Made by a program: the position numbers and the translations under genes. This document shows positions 1 to 9,022 of a DNA stretch of 64,000 nt, piece by piece. The DNA comes from Mesorhizobium sp. LMG 17147 (GTDB lineage: Bacteria; Pseudomonadota; Alphaproteobacteria; Rhizobiales; Rhizobiaceae), in the NCBI RefSeq assembly GCF_024297145.1, contig NZ_JANCTC010000007.1:1-64000 (forward strand). The letters are read 5' to 3'. Under the pieces are notes generated by a model. It was not told where the DNA came from, made no database searches, and worked only from the letters and a program-made list of their open reading frames with translations. Each line of letters begins with the position of its first letter. The first letter of the stretch is position 1.

Positions 1-104
1 AGTAGCTCTCAAGGCAGGAAATGGCAGTCGCTCCTTCGCTCAACTGCCTCTCCAAAGAATCCTTTCTCAGCCTAAACTCAACCCCAAAATCGCCATATGC
101 GATT

Positions 105-264
105 CCCCTGCCCTTGAGGGGGAGATGTCGCCAAAGGCGACAGAGGGGGTCGGTACGTCCTGGCGCGACGCCACCGGGACGAAAGAGAACGTTGGCGCTT
201 CACACGAGGCGACCCCCTCTGGCCTGCCGACCATCTCCCCATCGAGGGTCCCTCGAGGGGGATG
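105..264. repeat. Palindromic mosaic repeat 3' of rnhB
   Basis: Two palindromic ends of the form CCCTTGAGGGGGAGATG and CATCTCCCC...CTCGAGGGGGATG flank an inner pair, CAGAGGGGGTC and GACCCCCTCTG. The unit ends about 18 bases past the rnhB stop codon. The same architecture recurs inside glyQ and glyS (see those entries). It resembles rhizobial intergenic mosaic elements in size and fold; the family name is an inference. Bases 1-104 to its left show no gene I can support. Confidence 0.8.
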
Positions 265-281
265 ACGCCTGGCCGAATCGC

Positions 282-977
282 TCAATCCAAACCCGAAAAA
301 ACCTCTTCCTCCAGCACCTCGGTGCCGCCGAACCGGAACGGCGCGAAGGAGGCGCGGTGCAGCCGCGCCACCGGCCCGTGCAGATCGATCGCCGTGCGAT
401 GGCGCACAGTGGCGTAGCCCATATGCAGTTCGAAGCCGTAACGCGCATGATGGCTGCCGCAGCCGCACATCATGCGGTCGCGCAACACCTTGGCGACGAT
501 CGAGGCTGCGGCGATCGACTGCGAGCGCTGGTCGCCCTTGATCAGCGCTTTGCCCTCGCAGGGCAGGCCGGGCGGCACGTCGCGGCCGTCGGCCAGTGCC
601 AGCTTCGGCCGGATTGACAGGCCGGCCACTGCACGGCGCATCGCCTCCAGGCTGGCCCTGAGAATGTTGGAGGCATCGATGCCTTCGGCGCTGACCGAGG
701 CCATCGACACGGCGAGTGCGGAGCCGAGGATTTTCATGAACAGCGCCTCACGCTGCAAATGCGTCAGCCGCTTGGAATCATCGAGGCCGTCGGGGATGTT
801 GGCGGGATCGAGCACCACCGCTGCCGCCACCACCGGCCCGGCGAGTGGGCCGCGGCCGGCCTCGTCCATCCCCGCCACCGGCCAAAGGCCTTCGGCCATC
901 GCTCTCGTCTCGAACGAGAAGTCGGGTTTCTCGACGATTTCGAAGAGAAGCGGAGAATCGGAACGCGGGCGAGCCAT
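282..977 (-). CDS. rnhB: Ribonuclease HII
   Basis: This 231-aa protein cleaves the RNA strand of RNA-DNA hybrids and removes misincorporated ribonucleotides, acting in the cytoplasm. The N-terminal active-site block [19 protein letters not shown] carries the Asp-Glu pair, LADGRDVP holds the third Asp, and the [15 protein letters not shown] block is typical of type II enzymes. I chose the ATG at 977 (MARPRSDS) over an upstream start at 1040, because the upstream 21 residues look non-conserved. It is convergent with nothing recognisable; a mosaic repeat lies just past its stop. The family call is very secure; only the start is uncertain. Confidence 0.95.
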   Translation of the reverse strand: MARPRSDSPLLFEIVEKPDFSFETRAMAEGLWPVAGMDEAGRGPLAGPVVAAAVVLDPANIPDGLDDSKRLTHLQREALFMKILGSALAVSMASVSAEGIDASNILRASLEAMRRAVAGLSIRPKLALADGRDVPPGLPCEGKALIKGDQRSQSIAAASIVAKVLRDRMMCGCGSHHARYGFELHMGYATVRHRTAIDLHGPVARLHRASFAPFRFGGTEVLEEEVFSGLD

Positions 978-1145
978 GGTGCGGCGAGGTTCGCATCGGC
1001 TCCGATTCTCCGCAAGTCCCCTCCGGGTCGGGCGGGGCACCGGACCAAGAGGGGGCTACCGTCTGCAAGCCCGGGGACAGGACAGGCCGGACGGGATTTT
1101 TCGCCTGCTGCGGCCGCTTCAAAGCGGCTGGCGCGAGACGCTTTG

Positions 1146-2300
1146 TCACAGCAGCATCAGCTGCTCGGTTGCCTTGGCAGCGGGGACGAACTGGTCGGTC
1201 CTGAGCGAGCGCCGTTCGGCATTGAGGCCGAGCCGTTTGGCGGCGATCTCGAAACGCCTGCCGATCTGCCAGGCATAGGGGCCGGAGCCTTTCATGCGCT
1301 TGCCCCATTCCGAATCGTAGTCCTTGCCGTCGCGCATCGAACGGATCAGCGACATGACGTGGCGATAGCGGTCGGGATAGTGGCGCAGCAGCCAGTCCTT
1401 GAAGATCGGCGCGACCTCCAGCGGCAGGCGCAGCAGCACATAGCCGGCTTCACGCGCGCCCGCTGCCTGCGCCGAATCGAGGATGCGCTCCATTTCCGGG
1501 TCGGTCAGTCCGGGGATGATCGGCGCGACCATCACCGAGGCCGGAATGCCGGCGTCCGAAAGCTGTCTGATCGCCTCCAGCCGCTTGGTCGGCGTCGACG
1601 CGCGCGGCTCCATCGTTCTGGCCAGCATCCTGTCCAATGTCGTCACCGACAGCGCCACCTTGGCCAACCCGCGCTCGGCCATGCGCGACAGAATGTCGAT
1701 ATCGCGGGTCACCAGTGCCGATTTGGTGACGATGCCGACCGGATGGCCGCGCGCCTCCAGCACTTCGAGGATCTCGCGCATGATCCGGTATTGCTTCTCT
1801 ATCGGCTGATAGGGATCGGTGTTGGTGCCTATGGCGATGGTGCGCGGCTGGTAATTATCCCTGGACAATTCCTTGTCGAGCAACCGCGCCGCATCCGGCT
1901 TGGCAAACAGCTTCGATTCGAAATCCAGCCCCGGCGACAGGCCCATGAAGCTGTGCGTCGGCCGCGCGAAACAATAGACGCAGCCATGTTCGCAGCCGCG
2001 ATAGGGATTGATCGAGCGGTCGAAGGAGATATCGGGCGATTCGTTGCGGGTGATGATGGTGCGCGGCTTCTCGACCTGTACCTCGGTCTTGAAGGGCGGC
2101 AGCTCCTCCAGCGAATTCCAGCCGTCATCGAACACATGCCGGCTGACCGGCTCGAAACGGCCGGACGGATTGATGCCCGCCGACCTGCCGCGATTGCGGT
2201 CCGGACGGACGCGCATGCCGCTCTGCTCGATCATCGCATTCGCCATCTCGGCCCTGCCAGCGCCGAAGGCGGCAATGTCGGCACGCACGATCTGTTCCAT
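1146..2300 (-). CDS. PA0069-family radical SAM protein
   Basis: This is a 384-aa radical S-adenosylmethionine enzyme of the PA0069 type. The cluster-binding motif CEHGCVYC (CxxxCxxC) follows NPYRG, and the TNTDPYQPIEKQYRIMREIL stretch typical of the family comes next. The physiological reaction is not established for this family; a [4Fe-4S] cluster and radical chemistry are implied. I chose the ATG at 2300 because a purine-rich GGGAAAGGG lies about six bases upstream. Other in-frame starts exist at 2246 and 2351, and a GTG at 2567 would extend over the neighbouring divergent gene. It is probably monocistronic. Confidence 0.88.
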   Translation of the reverse strand: MEQIVRADIAAFGAGRAEMANAMIEQSGMRVRPDRNRGRSAGINPSGRFEPVSRHVFDDGWNSLEELPPFKTEVQVEKPRTIITRNESPDISFDRSINPYRGCEHGCVYCFARPTHSFMGLSPGLDFESKLFAKPDAARLLDKELSRDNYQPRTIAIGTNTDPYQPIEKQYRIMREILEVLEARGHPVGIVTKSALVTRDIDILSRMAERGLAKVALSVTTLDRMLARTMEPRASTPTKRLEAIRQLSDAGIPASVMVAPIIPGLTDPEMERILDSAQAAGAREAGYVLLRLPLEVAPIFKDWLLRHYPDRYRHVMSLIRSMRDGKDYDSEWGKRMKGSGPYAWQIGRRFEIAAKRLGLNAERRSLRTDQFVPAAKATEQLMLL

Positions 2301-2451
2301 TTTGGCCCTTTCCCAGGGACTGTCCGCCCGCTGTCGAATCGCTCTGCTCATGAATGTATTCCTATCGCATCGATGAGAACAAAGCAAGAACTTTCTCGCG
2401 GCGCGCCGCAAAAACTGGCGCTGCCCACCGCTTTCCGCTATTCGGCTAAAC

Positions 2452-2955
2452 ATGCTCAGCGTCCTGATCGAAACCCTGAATGACGAGGAGGGCCTTGCCC
2501 GCACACTCGCCTCGCTGATCGGCGGCGCGGTCGAGGGCGTTGTGCGCGACGTTCTCGTCTGCGACACCGGCTCGACCGATCAGACGCACCGCGTCGCCGA
2601 ACATGCCGGCTGCCACTATCTCAGCGGCGGCATTGCTGCCGGCATCAGGCAGGCCAAGGGGGACTGGCTGCTCTTGCTGGAACCGGGCGCGCGGCTGGGG
2701 GAGGGCTGGATCGACGAGGTCGTCGCCCATACCGCCAGGCAAACCATGGCGGCGCGATTTTCGCGGGCACGCGGCAGCCGCGCGCCCTTCCTGTCGCGCG
2801 TCTTTGCCGGAAATCGCGCTCTCGCCGAAGGCTTGGTGATCAGCAAGCGTCAGGCCGCCGCGCTGTCTAAGAGCGCCCGCAGCGCCGAAGCGATCGCCCG
2901 CGGCCTAGCGACAAGAAGGCTCCACGCCGAGATCTGGGTGGCGCCGCGGAAGTGA
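2452..2955 (+). CDS. Short family 2 glycosyltransferase-like protein
   Basis: This 167-aa protein has the start of a GT-A fold: a beta strand MLSVLIETLNDEEGL, then VLVCDTGSTDQTHRVAEHAG, which matches the nucleotide-sugar binding DxxSxDxT region of family 2 glycosyltransferases. It is much shorter than usual family members (about 250-350 aa) and the catalytic half is poorly recognisable. It may be a compact rhizobial variant or may have lost activity. It is divergent from the radical SAM gene. Substrate unknown. Confidence 0.75.
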   Translation: MLSVLIETLNDEEGLARTLASLIGGAVEGVVRDVLVCDTGSTDQTHRVAEHAGCHYLSGGIAAGIRQAKGDWLLLLEPGARLGEGWIDEVVAHTARQTMAARFSRARGSRAPFLSRVFAGNRALAEGLVISKRQAAALSKSARSAEAIARGLATRRLHAEIWVAPRK

Positions 2956-3016
2956 CGGCTTACCATCCCCGTTATGGGACCTCCGCCCAAGCAATTTTCT
3001 GGCGGGTCGTCGTTTA

Positions 3017-3031
3017 TTGTGCATTGCACAA
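3017..3031. promoter_or_regulatory. Perfect 15-bp dyad, candidate operator
   Basis: TTGTGCATTGCACAA is a perfect 7-1-7 inverted repeat, 112 bases upstream of the PhyH-like gene and 62 bases after the glycosyltransferase stop. The symmetry and AT-rich flanks suit binding by a dimeric regulator. Which regulator is not known from the sequence. Confidence 0.5.
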
Positions 3032-3142
3032 AATCTGACTGGGGGTTACCATTCCCAGCGATACGGGCGAATGGGTTTGGGTGTGCCGGAGCGGTGACGA
3101 CGATTGTCGTCGATGCTGTTCCCTCGACATTTGAGGACCCCG

Positions 3143-4117
3143 ATGACCCTTTCAAGCCCTGACAAGTCCGGCGCTGCAAGCCTCGAGGCGATCGCACGCA
3201 ACGGCGGTACGCTGCGCCGCATCGCCGCCCGCATCCCGACCTATCTTTCCGACCTTCGCGAGAATCCGGCATGGCTGCCTATGTTCATGCTGGCGCGCAC
3301 CATGCCGGCACGGCGCCTGCACTGGCGCGGCGCAAAGCCCGTTCCGCCGGCGCGCAATGTCGGTGAAACGATGTTCGCCGGCGTCGACCGCGATGCCGTC
3401 GTCCGCGCGCTGCGCACGGAAGGGCTCTATTCGGGCCTGATGCTGCCGGCCGCCATCCATGAGGAGATTGCCCGCTTCGCCGAGCGCACGCCATGCTTCG
3501 GCAATTTCGACCGCCGGCTGGAATTCCTGCCCGAAAAACACGCCGATGCCGAAAAGCATTTCGGCCGCCCGCTGCTCAGCGGTCACTATTTCGAACGGGT
3601 CCTCGACTGCAACGCTGCGGTCGCCGTGCAGCGCGATCCGCTGCTTCTCGATATCGCAGCGCACTATCTCGGCAGCCAGGCCAAGCTGATCACCACCCGC
3701 GTCTGGTGGAGCTTTCCGACCGGTGGCGTCTCGGACGCGGACAAGAACATGGCCTCGCTCGGCAAATACCATTTCGACCTCGATGACTGGCGCATGCTGA
3801 AGTTCTTTTTCTACCTGGTGCCGGTCGACGCCGACACCGGGCCGCATGTCTATGTCCGCGGCTCCCACAACCGCCGCATCCTGAAGCATCAGCTGACGCT
3901 GCTGGTCGGCCATTCGGCGGAGGAGGTGCTGGGCGTCTATGGAGAGCAGAGCCCGGTCACGCTGACCGGGCAGGCCGGCCTGGGCTTTGTCGAGGACCCG
4001 TTCGGCTTCCATATGGGCACCGTGCCGACGCGCACCCCGCGGCTGATGATGGAGGTTGGCTTCGGCGTGTCGCCGCCCTCGCGCCGCCGTTTTCACGGCG
4101 AGCCGGTCATTCGCTAA
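3143..4117 (+). CDS. Phytanoyl-CoA dioxygenase (PhyH)-like protein
   Basis: This 324-aa protein resembles non-heme Fe(II)/2-oxoglutarate oxygenases of the PhyH group. The metal-binding HxD is visible as YHFDLDDW near residue 210, followed by FYLVPVDADTGPHVYVRGSHN, where such enzymes go from the core strand to the GSH loop. A later FHMGTVPTRTPRLMMEVGF supplies the distal His and the Arg that would hold 2-oxoglutarate. Substrate unknown. The start at 3143 is preceded by TTGAGGAC at suitable spacing; an in-frame ATG at 3104 lacks this. The 187-bp leader contains a perfect dyad. Confidence 0.7.
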   Translation: MTLSSPDKSGAASLEAIARNGGTLRRIAARIPTYLSDLRENPAWLPMFMLARTMPARRLHWRGAKPVPPARNVGETMFAGVDRDAVVRALRTEGLYSGLMLPAAIHEEIARFAERTPCFGNFDRRLEFLPEKHADAEKHFGRPLLSGHYFERVLDCNAAVAVQRDPLLLDIAAHYLGSQAKLITTRVWWSFPTGGVSDADKNMASLGKYHFDLDDWRMLKFFFYLVPVDADTGPHVYVRGSHNRRILKHQLTLLVGHSAEEVLGVYGEQSPVTLTGQAGLGFVEDPFGFHMGTVPTRTPRLMMEVGFGVSPPSRRRFHGEPVIR

Positions 4118-4150
4118 ACCGAGGTCGCTTGGCTGACACCTTGGCCCGCC

Positions 4151-4693
4151 TCAGCCGCGCCGCAAATGCTCGTCCAGCCGCGGCATGATCTCGACGAAGT
4201 TGCAGGGCACGTGCCGGTAGTCGAGCTGCGGCTTCAAGATGCCGTCCCAGGCGTCCTTGCAGGCGCCGGGCGAGCCCGGCAGCACGAAGACGAAGGTGGC
4301 GTTGACGACGCCGCCGGTTGCCCGGCTCTGGATCGTCGAAGTGCCGATCTTGTCGTAGGAGATGCGGTGGAACACTTCGGAAAAGCCGTCCATGCGCTTT
4401 TCGAAGATCGGCTCCAGCGCTTCCGGCGTCACGTCGCGGCCGGTGAAGCCGGTGCCGCCGGTGGTGATGACGACATCGATCGCTTCGTCCCTTGACCAAC
4501 CCAGGACCTTGTCGCGGATCTTGTCGCGGTCGTCGGTGACGATGTCGCGGGCGGCGAGGATGTGGCCGGCCTGGGCAATACGGTCGGCCAGCGTCTGCCC
4601 GGATTTGTCGTCGACGAGGCTGCGCGTATCGGAAACGGTCAGTACCGCGATGCGCACGGGAACAAAGGGGCGGCTCACGTCAATCCTGGCCAT
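4151..4693 (-). CDS. moaB: Molybdenum cofactor biosynthesis protein B
   Basis: This 180-aa MoaB/MogA-type protein would adenylylate molybdopterin during molybdenum cofactor synthesis. The signature VVITTGGTGFTGRDVTPEAL sits in the middle of the protein, and LPGSPGACKDAWDGIL is the usual C-terminal block. Its start overlaps the end of ispE by 14 bases, so the two genes are probably co-transcribed. The link to isoprenoid synthesis appears to be genomic only. Length is normal for the family. Confidence 0.92.
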   Translation of the reverse strand: MARIDVSRPFVPVRIAVLTVSDTRSLVDDKSGQTLADRIAQAGHILAARDIVTDDRDKIRDKVLGWSRDEAIDVVITTGGTGFTGRDVTPEALEPIFEKRMDGFSEVFHRISYDKIGTSTIQSRATGGVVNATFVFVLPGSPGACKDAWDGILKPQLDYRHVPCNFVEIMPRLDEHLRRG

Positions 4694-5582
4694 GGGCCTC
4701 AGCCTCCGATGTCATGCTTCGCGTCGCTGCGACAAACCAGTCTGGATGGCGGCCGCGAATATCGACGGCCGCGCGCTTGGCCACGTTGCCGGTCTCGAAC
4801 AGCCCGAAGCAGGTGGCGCCGGAACCCGACATCCTGGCAAAACCGGCTCCGGCCTTGTTAAGCACGGAAAGCGCCTTGCCGATGGCGGGCTGGATTGCAC
4901 GCGCCGCAGGCTCGAGATCGTTGCGGGTGATCTCCAGCCAGTTGCGGATGCTGTGGAAGTCGAGGCTGTGCGGCAGCGGCGGCAGCCCCGCATTGTCCCG
5001 GCGGCCAAGCGCCTCGAACACGTCGGCCGTCGAGACGGCAGTGCCGGGATTGACGAGCACCAGACCCAGCGCCGGGAAACCCGGCACGAGCGTCAGCTCG
5101 TCGCCGACGCCGTGGGCTATCAGCGGCTTGGCAGCGAGGCACATCGGCACGTCGGCGCCGAGCGACAGGCCGATCCGCGCCAGTTCGGCATCGCCGACAT
5201 CAAGTCCCCAGGTCTGGACCAGGGCGCGCAGCACAGCCGCCGCGTCGCTCGATCCGCCGCCGACACCGGACGCGACCGGCAGGTTCTTTTCGAGCCGGAT
5301 GGCGACAGCCGGCGCGTGTTGGGAACCGGCCTCGCGCCGCAGTGCGTCGCGCGCTCTCACCACCAGATTATTGTCGTCGACCGGCACCGCGGAGGCGTAT
5401 TTGCCGGACACGGAAAACCCATCGCTGTCGGCAAGTTCTGTCTCGATGCGGTCGCCGAAGCGCGTGAACACAGCCAGGCTTTCGATCATGTGATAACCGT
5501 CGGCGCGCCGGCCGGTGACGTGCAGCGCGAGATTTATCTTGGCGTGCGCATGCAATGCCCGGATGCTGGCCTCGGCGTTCAT
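4680..5582 (-). CDS. ispE: 4-(cytidine 5'-diphospho)-2-C-methyl-D-erythritol kinase
   Basis: This 300-aa GHMP-family kinase phosphorylates CDP-methylerythritol in the MEP isoprenoid pathway. The N-terminal AHAKINLALHVTGRRADGYH and the ATP-binding loop PVASGVGGGSSDAAAVLRAL are diagnostic. dxs, the first enzyme of the same pathway, is at 51.2 kb, and a polyprenyl diphosphate synthase that uses its product is at 8.0 kb. I prefer the ATG at 5582; a TTG at 5612 overlaps the stop of the upstream 61-aa gene and could also be used, giving 310 aa. Confidence 0.94.
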   Translation of the reverse strand: MNAEASIRALHAHAKINLALHVTGRRADGYHMIESLAVFTRFGDRIETELADSDGFSVSGKYASAVPVDDNNLVVRARDALRREAGSQHAPAVAIRLEKNLPVASGVGGGSSDAAAVLRALVQTWGLDVGDAELARIGLSLGADVPMCLAAKPLIAHGVGDELTLVPGFPALGLVLVNPGTAVSTADVFEALGRRDNAGLPPLPHSLDFHSIRNWLEITRNDLEPAARAIQPAIGKALSVLNKAGAGFARMSGSGATCFGLFETGNVAKRAAVDIRGRHPDWFVAATRSMTSEAEAHGQD

Positions 5583-5608
5583 GGGCTCGGCCGCTAGGGG
5601 GACGACGG

Positions 5609-5794
5609 TCAATCCTTGGCCAGACGGTATTCGCCGGTCTTCGGATCCTTGACCAGTGTTCCCATGGTGCCGTTGGCCGTCTGCTTTTCGGCCCGACGTA
5701 CCTTGGCGGTCACCCGCTCGGCTTCCCTGATGAAGGAGCGGTAGCCGAAATAGGCGGCAATGCCGACGACGGCGAAGAAAATGATCTGCGGCAT
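5609..5794 (-). CDS. Small single-span membrane protein
   Basis: This 61-aa protein begins with a hydrophobic stretch, IIFFAVVGIAAYFGY, likely one transmembrane helix, followed by a charged cytoplasmic tail ending in DPKTGEYRLAKD. A strong Shine-Dalgarno GGGAGGAG precedes the ATG. It lies immediately upstream of ispE on the same strand and is probably translated from the same message. No function can be assigned. Confidence 0.75.
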   Translation of the reverse strand: MPQIIFFAVVGIAAYFGYRSFIREAERVTAKVRRAEKQTANGTMGTLVKDPKTGEYRLAKD

Positions 5795-5875
5795 GTCAAA
5801 CTCCTCCCTCGCAAGGCCGGCAAGGCCGCCGGTCGGGTCGGTTGATGATTTATGCTAGACGCTTTCACCGGCTTT

Positions 5876-6733
5876 TCAAAGCCCGAAGCGCGCCCACAGC
5901 GCGCGCTCTTCCGCCGCATCGATGACGCCGCTTGCCGCGGCGGCAGCGATGTCGGGCGCCGAAAAGCTCGAGCCGAACAGGCCGAAGCGGCCGAACAGGC
6001 CGCGCGGCGCGGTGATCAGCTTGAGCTGGGTTTTCGGCCCGAAACGGCTCTTCAGCACGCTGCGCATGTCGCCGAGCGCATCGACCAGCCCGAGTTCAAG
6101 CCCCTTCTTGGCCGTCCAGAACAGGCCTGTGAACAGGTCGGGATCGTCCTTGAGCTTGCTGCCGCGCCTGTCCTTGACGAGGTCGATGAAGGTCTCGTGG
6201 ACCTCCAGTTGCAGCGCCTTCAGGCGCTCGACGTCCTCCTTCCTTTCCGGTTTGAACGGGTCGAGCACCGCCTTGTTCTGGCCGGCGGTGTGGACGCGGC
6301 GTTCGACGCCGATCTTCTTCAACAGCTCGGGAAAGCCGAACGAGGCCGACACCACACCGATCGAGCCGACGATGGAGGACGGGTCGGCAAAGATCTCGTC
6401 GCCCGCGACCGCAATCATGTAGCCGCCCGATGCCGCCACGTCCTCGACGAAAACCAGGACCTTCTTGTTCTTCTCGCTCGCCAGGTCGCGGATGCGCCTG
6501 AAGATCAGCCGCGACTGCACCGGCGAGCCACCTGGCGAGTTGATCGAGATGGCGACCGCCGGCGCGTCGAAGGAAAACAGCTTTTCGAGAAGACCGGCGG
6601 TGGAAGCGAGCGACAGGCTCGGCCGGAACTGGCCGCCGCCGGGCATGATCGTGCCGTGCAGCCGGATGACCGGAATGGTGACGACGGTGGAGCGCCAGGA
6701 TTTCGGCAGCAGGCGGTTGAAAAGGCGTTTCAC
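5876..6733 (-). CDS. S49-family signal peptide peptidase (SppA/SohB-like)
   Basis: This 285-aa protein belongs to the SppA/SohB serine peptidases, which degrade cleaved signal peptides or membrane-associated substrates. INSPGGSPVQSRLIFRRI is the oxyanion-hole block, and DVAASGGYMIAVAGDEIFA carries the catalytic Ser in ASGGY. The following SSIVGSIGVVS is also typical. The protein is about half the size of E. coli SppA, as expected for the single-domain bacterial type. The GTG at 6733 gives an N-terminus with basic residues (KRLFNRLLPKSWRS). A GTG at 6802 is the outermost alternative. Confidence 0.9.
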   Translation of the reverse strand: MKRLFNRLLPKSWRSTVVTIPVIRLHGTIMPGGGQFRPSLSLASTAGLLEKLFSFDAPAVAISINSPGGSPVQSRLIFRRIRDLASEKNKKVLVFVEDVAASGGYMIAVAGDEIFADPSSIVGSIGVVSASFGFPELLKKIGVERRVHTAGQNKAVLDPFKPERKEDVERLKALQLEVHETFIDLVKDRRGSKLKDDPDLFTGLFWTAKKGLELGLVDALGDMRSVLKSRFGPKTQLKLITAPRGLFGRFGLFGSSFSAPDIAAAAASGVIDAAEERALWARFGL

Positions 6734-6820
6734 GAGGGGGCGGTCTCCGGTCGATTTGCTTGAGGCATGTAGGAATTCGCCGGCCAACGGCAATGCCGTC
6801 ACCCCGGCAATCAGAATGGA

Positions 6821-7621
6821 TCAGTCTCCGAACAGCGACGCCAGCCCGTTATTGATCAGCTCTGCCCGTTCCGAAGGGCCGTTGCCGGAATAGGCATGCA
6901 GCATCAGCGGCGGCTGGATCGACAGTTTGCCGCGTGCGCCGAGTGCTGCCCGGACGACGATGCGGATCGCTGCCGCTTCGGGGCGAGGATGGACGGCCAG
7001 CATCTCGGCGTCGCCGAAGCGGCCGGCAACGGCATCGAGGATGGCGCCGAGCTGTTCCGGCCGGGCGATGACGGCCAGCCCGCCACCCGGCCTCACCACC
7101 GCGGCCGCGCTGCGGATCCAGCTGTCGAACAATCCATCCTCCGAGACATGTGCGGCTTTTCTCAGCGGATCGGGCGTCGCGCGATCCTCGGCGGCATTGA
7201 ACGGCGGGTTCATGATGACGAAATCGAAGCTGTTGTCCTCGAGGCCGGCGGCCGTTCGCGCCCGGCCCGACAGCGCGACATCGGCGACGAGCACCGAGGC
7301 GCGGTCGCTGAGATGCGCATTGCCGGGATGGGCAAGCGTGGTGGTGGCGAAGGCCGCCATTTCCGGGGAACGCTCGACAAGCACGGCCGCGGCAGCGGGG
7401 CAGCGCGACAGCACCGCCAGGCCGGCGGCACCGGCACCCGCGCCAAAGTCGGCCAGCCGCCCGGCAAAGGAGGACGGCACGGCAGCCGCCAGCATCATCG
7501 CATCCATGCCGGCGCGGTGGCCGGCCTTTCTCGGCTGCACCAGCCAGAAGCGACCGCGATGGAAGGCATCGACCGTGTGAGCCGGCATGTCCGGGACAAG
7601 GGCAGCGGGCGACGCGGACAT
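6821..7621 (-). CDS. tRNA1(Val) adenine-N6 methyltransferase-like protein (TrmN6 family)
   Basis: This 266-aa class I methyltransferase has a SAM-binding loop, LADFGAGAGAAGLAVLSRC, and the catalytic FVIMNPPFNAAEDR motif. NPPF marks N6-adenine methylation, as in TrmN6 (YfiC), which modifies A37 of tRNA-Val. RNA or protein glutamine substrates cannot be excluded from the motif alone. Its start codon overlaps the stop of the small DUF2007 gene upstream (both at 7621), so translation of the two is probably coupled. Confidence 0.85.
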   Translation of the reverse strand: MSASPAALVPDMPAHTVDAFHRGRFWLVQPRKAGHRAGMDAMMLAAAVPSSFAGRLADFGAGAGAAGLAVLSRCPAAAAVLVERSPEMAAFATTTLAHPGNAHLSDRASVLVADVALSGRARTAAGLEDNSFDFVIMNPPFNAAEDRATPDPLRKAAHVSEDGLFDSWIRSAAAVVRPGGGLAVIARPEQLGAILDAVAGRFGDAEMLAVHPRPEAAAIRIVVRAALGARGKLSIQPPLMLHAYSGNGPSERAELINNGLASLFGD

Positions 7622-7845
7622 TATTTTTGGCGGATCTCGTTGGCGATGCCGGCATCCGTCAGGATGCGCCGCGCCGCATCGGCCTTGTCGGCGTCCACCA
7701 TGACACGGCGGGGCAGGATGCCGATCGAGCCGTCGAGCACGCTCATGTTCTGGTCGGCGACGAAACAGCCGATACCGGCATCGCGCATCAGCGATTCGAC
7801 AAACGAAATGATGACAGCGTCGTTGGTGCGGATGAGCTCTATCAT
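7621..7845 (-). CDS. DUF2007 small protein
   Basis: This 74-aa protein, beginning MIELIRTNDAVIISFVESLM, matches the DUF2007 family, described as putative signal-transducing proteins but without an established mechanism. It precedes and overlaps the TrmN6-like methyltransferase by one base, which is a common pairing in rhizobia as I recall it. It is divergent from the polyprenyl synthase gene, with a 160-bp shared promoter region. Confidence 0.85.
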   Translation of the reverse strand: MIELIRTNDAVIISFVESLMRDAGIGCFVADQNMSVLDGSIGILPRRVMVDADKADAARRILTDAGIANEIRQK

Positions 7846-8005
7846 CGGATGAAACTCGCAGTTTGCGGCGTTGATGTAAACGTAGGCGTGATCATGTACC
7901 AGAGCCGGCGCGCCAATTCGCCTCTTGCCGCACCGGTGGGTGACACCCTAGAGTCCGTCCAGGGACCATGTTGCCGTCGTGCATATCGAGGTTGGGAGTT
8001 TTGCC

Positions 8006-9022
8006 GTGGGTGTCGTTCTCAACATTGAAAACGGGAAGCGCGAAGCCGCCTCGATAAAGGACCTCATCGACCTGACCGCGGCCGACATGGGGCGCGTCAA
8101 CAAATTGATCCTGTCGAAGGCCGGCTCCGATGTCGAGATGATCCCGGAGATCGCCAACCATCTGATCTCATCCGGCGGCAAACGGCTGCGGCCGATGCTG
8201 ACGCTCGCCGCCGCCCAGATGTTCGGCTATTCCGGCGACGGCCATGTCAAGCTCGCCACGTCGGTCGAATTCATGCACACCGCGACACTTCTCCACGACG
8301 ACGTTGTCGACGAAAGCGGCATGCGGCGCGGCAAGAAGACGGCGCGCATGATCTGGGGCAACCAGGCCAGTGTTCTAGTCGGCGATTTCCTGCTCGGCCA
8401 GGCCTTTCGCATGATGGTCGATGTCGCCTCGCTGGAAGCGCTCGACATCCTGTCGAGTGCGGCCTCGGTGATCGCCGAAGGCGAGGTAATGCAGCTTGCC
8501 GCCGCCAAGAACCTCGAAACCACCGAGGACGAGCACTTCGCCGTGATCAAGGCCAAGACCGCGGCGCTGTTCTCAGCCGCCGCCGAGGTCGGCCCGGTCA
8601 TCGCCCAGGCGACGCGCAACGATCGCGCAGCACTCCGCTCCTACGGCATGAATCTCGGCCTTGCTTTCCAGCTGATCGACGACGCGCTGGATTATGGCGG
8701 CACCAGCAAGGATCTCGGCAAGAATGTCGGCGACGATTTCCGCGAAGGCAAGGTAACGCTGCCGGTGATCCTCGCCTATCGGCGCGGCACCAAGGCCGAG
8801 CGCAGCTTCTGGAAACGCGCCATCGAGGACAATGCCGCCGACGATGCCGGACTGGAAAAGGCAATCGGCCTGATGCTCCGCCACGGGGCGATCGCCGACA
8901 CCATCGGGCGCGCCCGCCATTTCGGCGAGATCGCCCGCGACGCGCTGGCGCCGCTCGAGGCGACGCCGCAGAAATCGGCGCTGATCGACGTCATCGATTT
9001 CTGCATCAGCCGGGTGAATTGA
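8006..9022 (+). CDS. ispB: Octaprenyl/polyprenyl diphosphate synthase
   Basis: This 338-aa trans-prenyltransferase makes the long isoprenoid tail of ubiquinone. Both Asp-rich motifs are present: LLHDDVVDESGMRRG (first) and LIDDALDYGG (second), with GGKRLRPML ahead of them. Chain length cannot be read reliably, but Rhizobiales use decaprenyl side chains, so the product may be decaprenyl diphosphate. The GTG at 8006 has GGGAG seven bases upstream; an outer GTG at 7979 lacks support. ubiA at 22 kb would use the product. Confidence 0.93.
   Translation: MGVVLNIENGKREAASIKDLIDLTAADMGRVNKLILSKAGSDVEMIPEIANHLISSGGKRLRPMLTLAAAQMFGYSGDGHVKLATSVEFMHTATLLHDDVVDESGMRRGKKTARMIWGNQASVLVGDFLLGQAFRMMVDVASLEALDILSSAASVIAEGEVMQLAAAKNLETTEDEHFAVIKAKTAALFSAAAEVGPVIAQATRNDRAALRSYGMNLGLAFQLIDDALDYGGTSKDLGKNVGDDFREGKVTLPVILAYRRGTKAERSFWKRAIEDNAADDAGLEKAIGLMLRHGAIADTIGRARHFGEIARDALAPLEATPQKSALIDVIDFCISRVN

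Noticed and set aside
759..2483. A 574-codon plus-strand frame opposite rnhB and the radical SAM gene
   Set aside because: Low-complexity His/Arg/Gly-rich translation, antisense to two well-supported genes; a GC-rich shadow frame.
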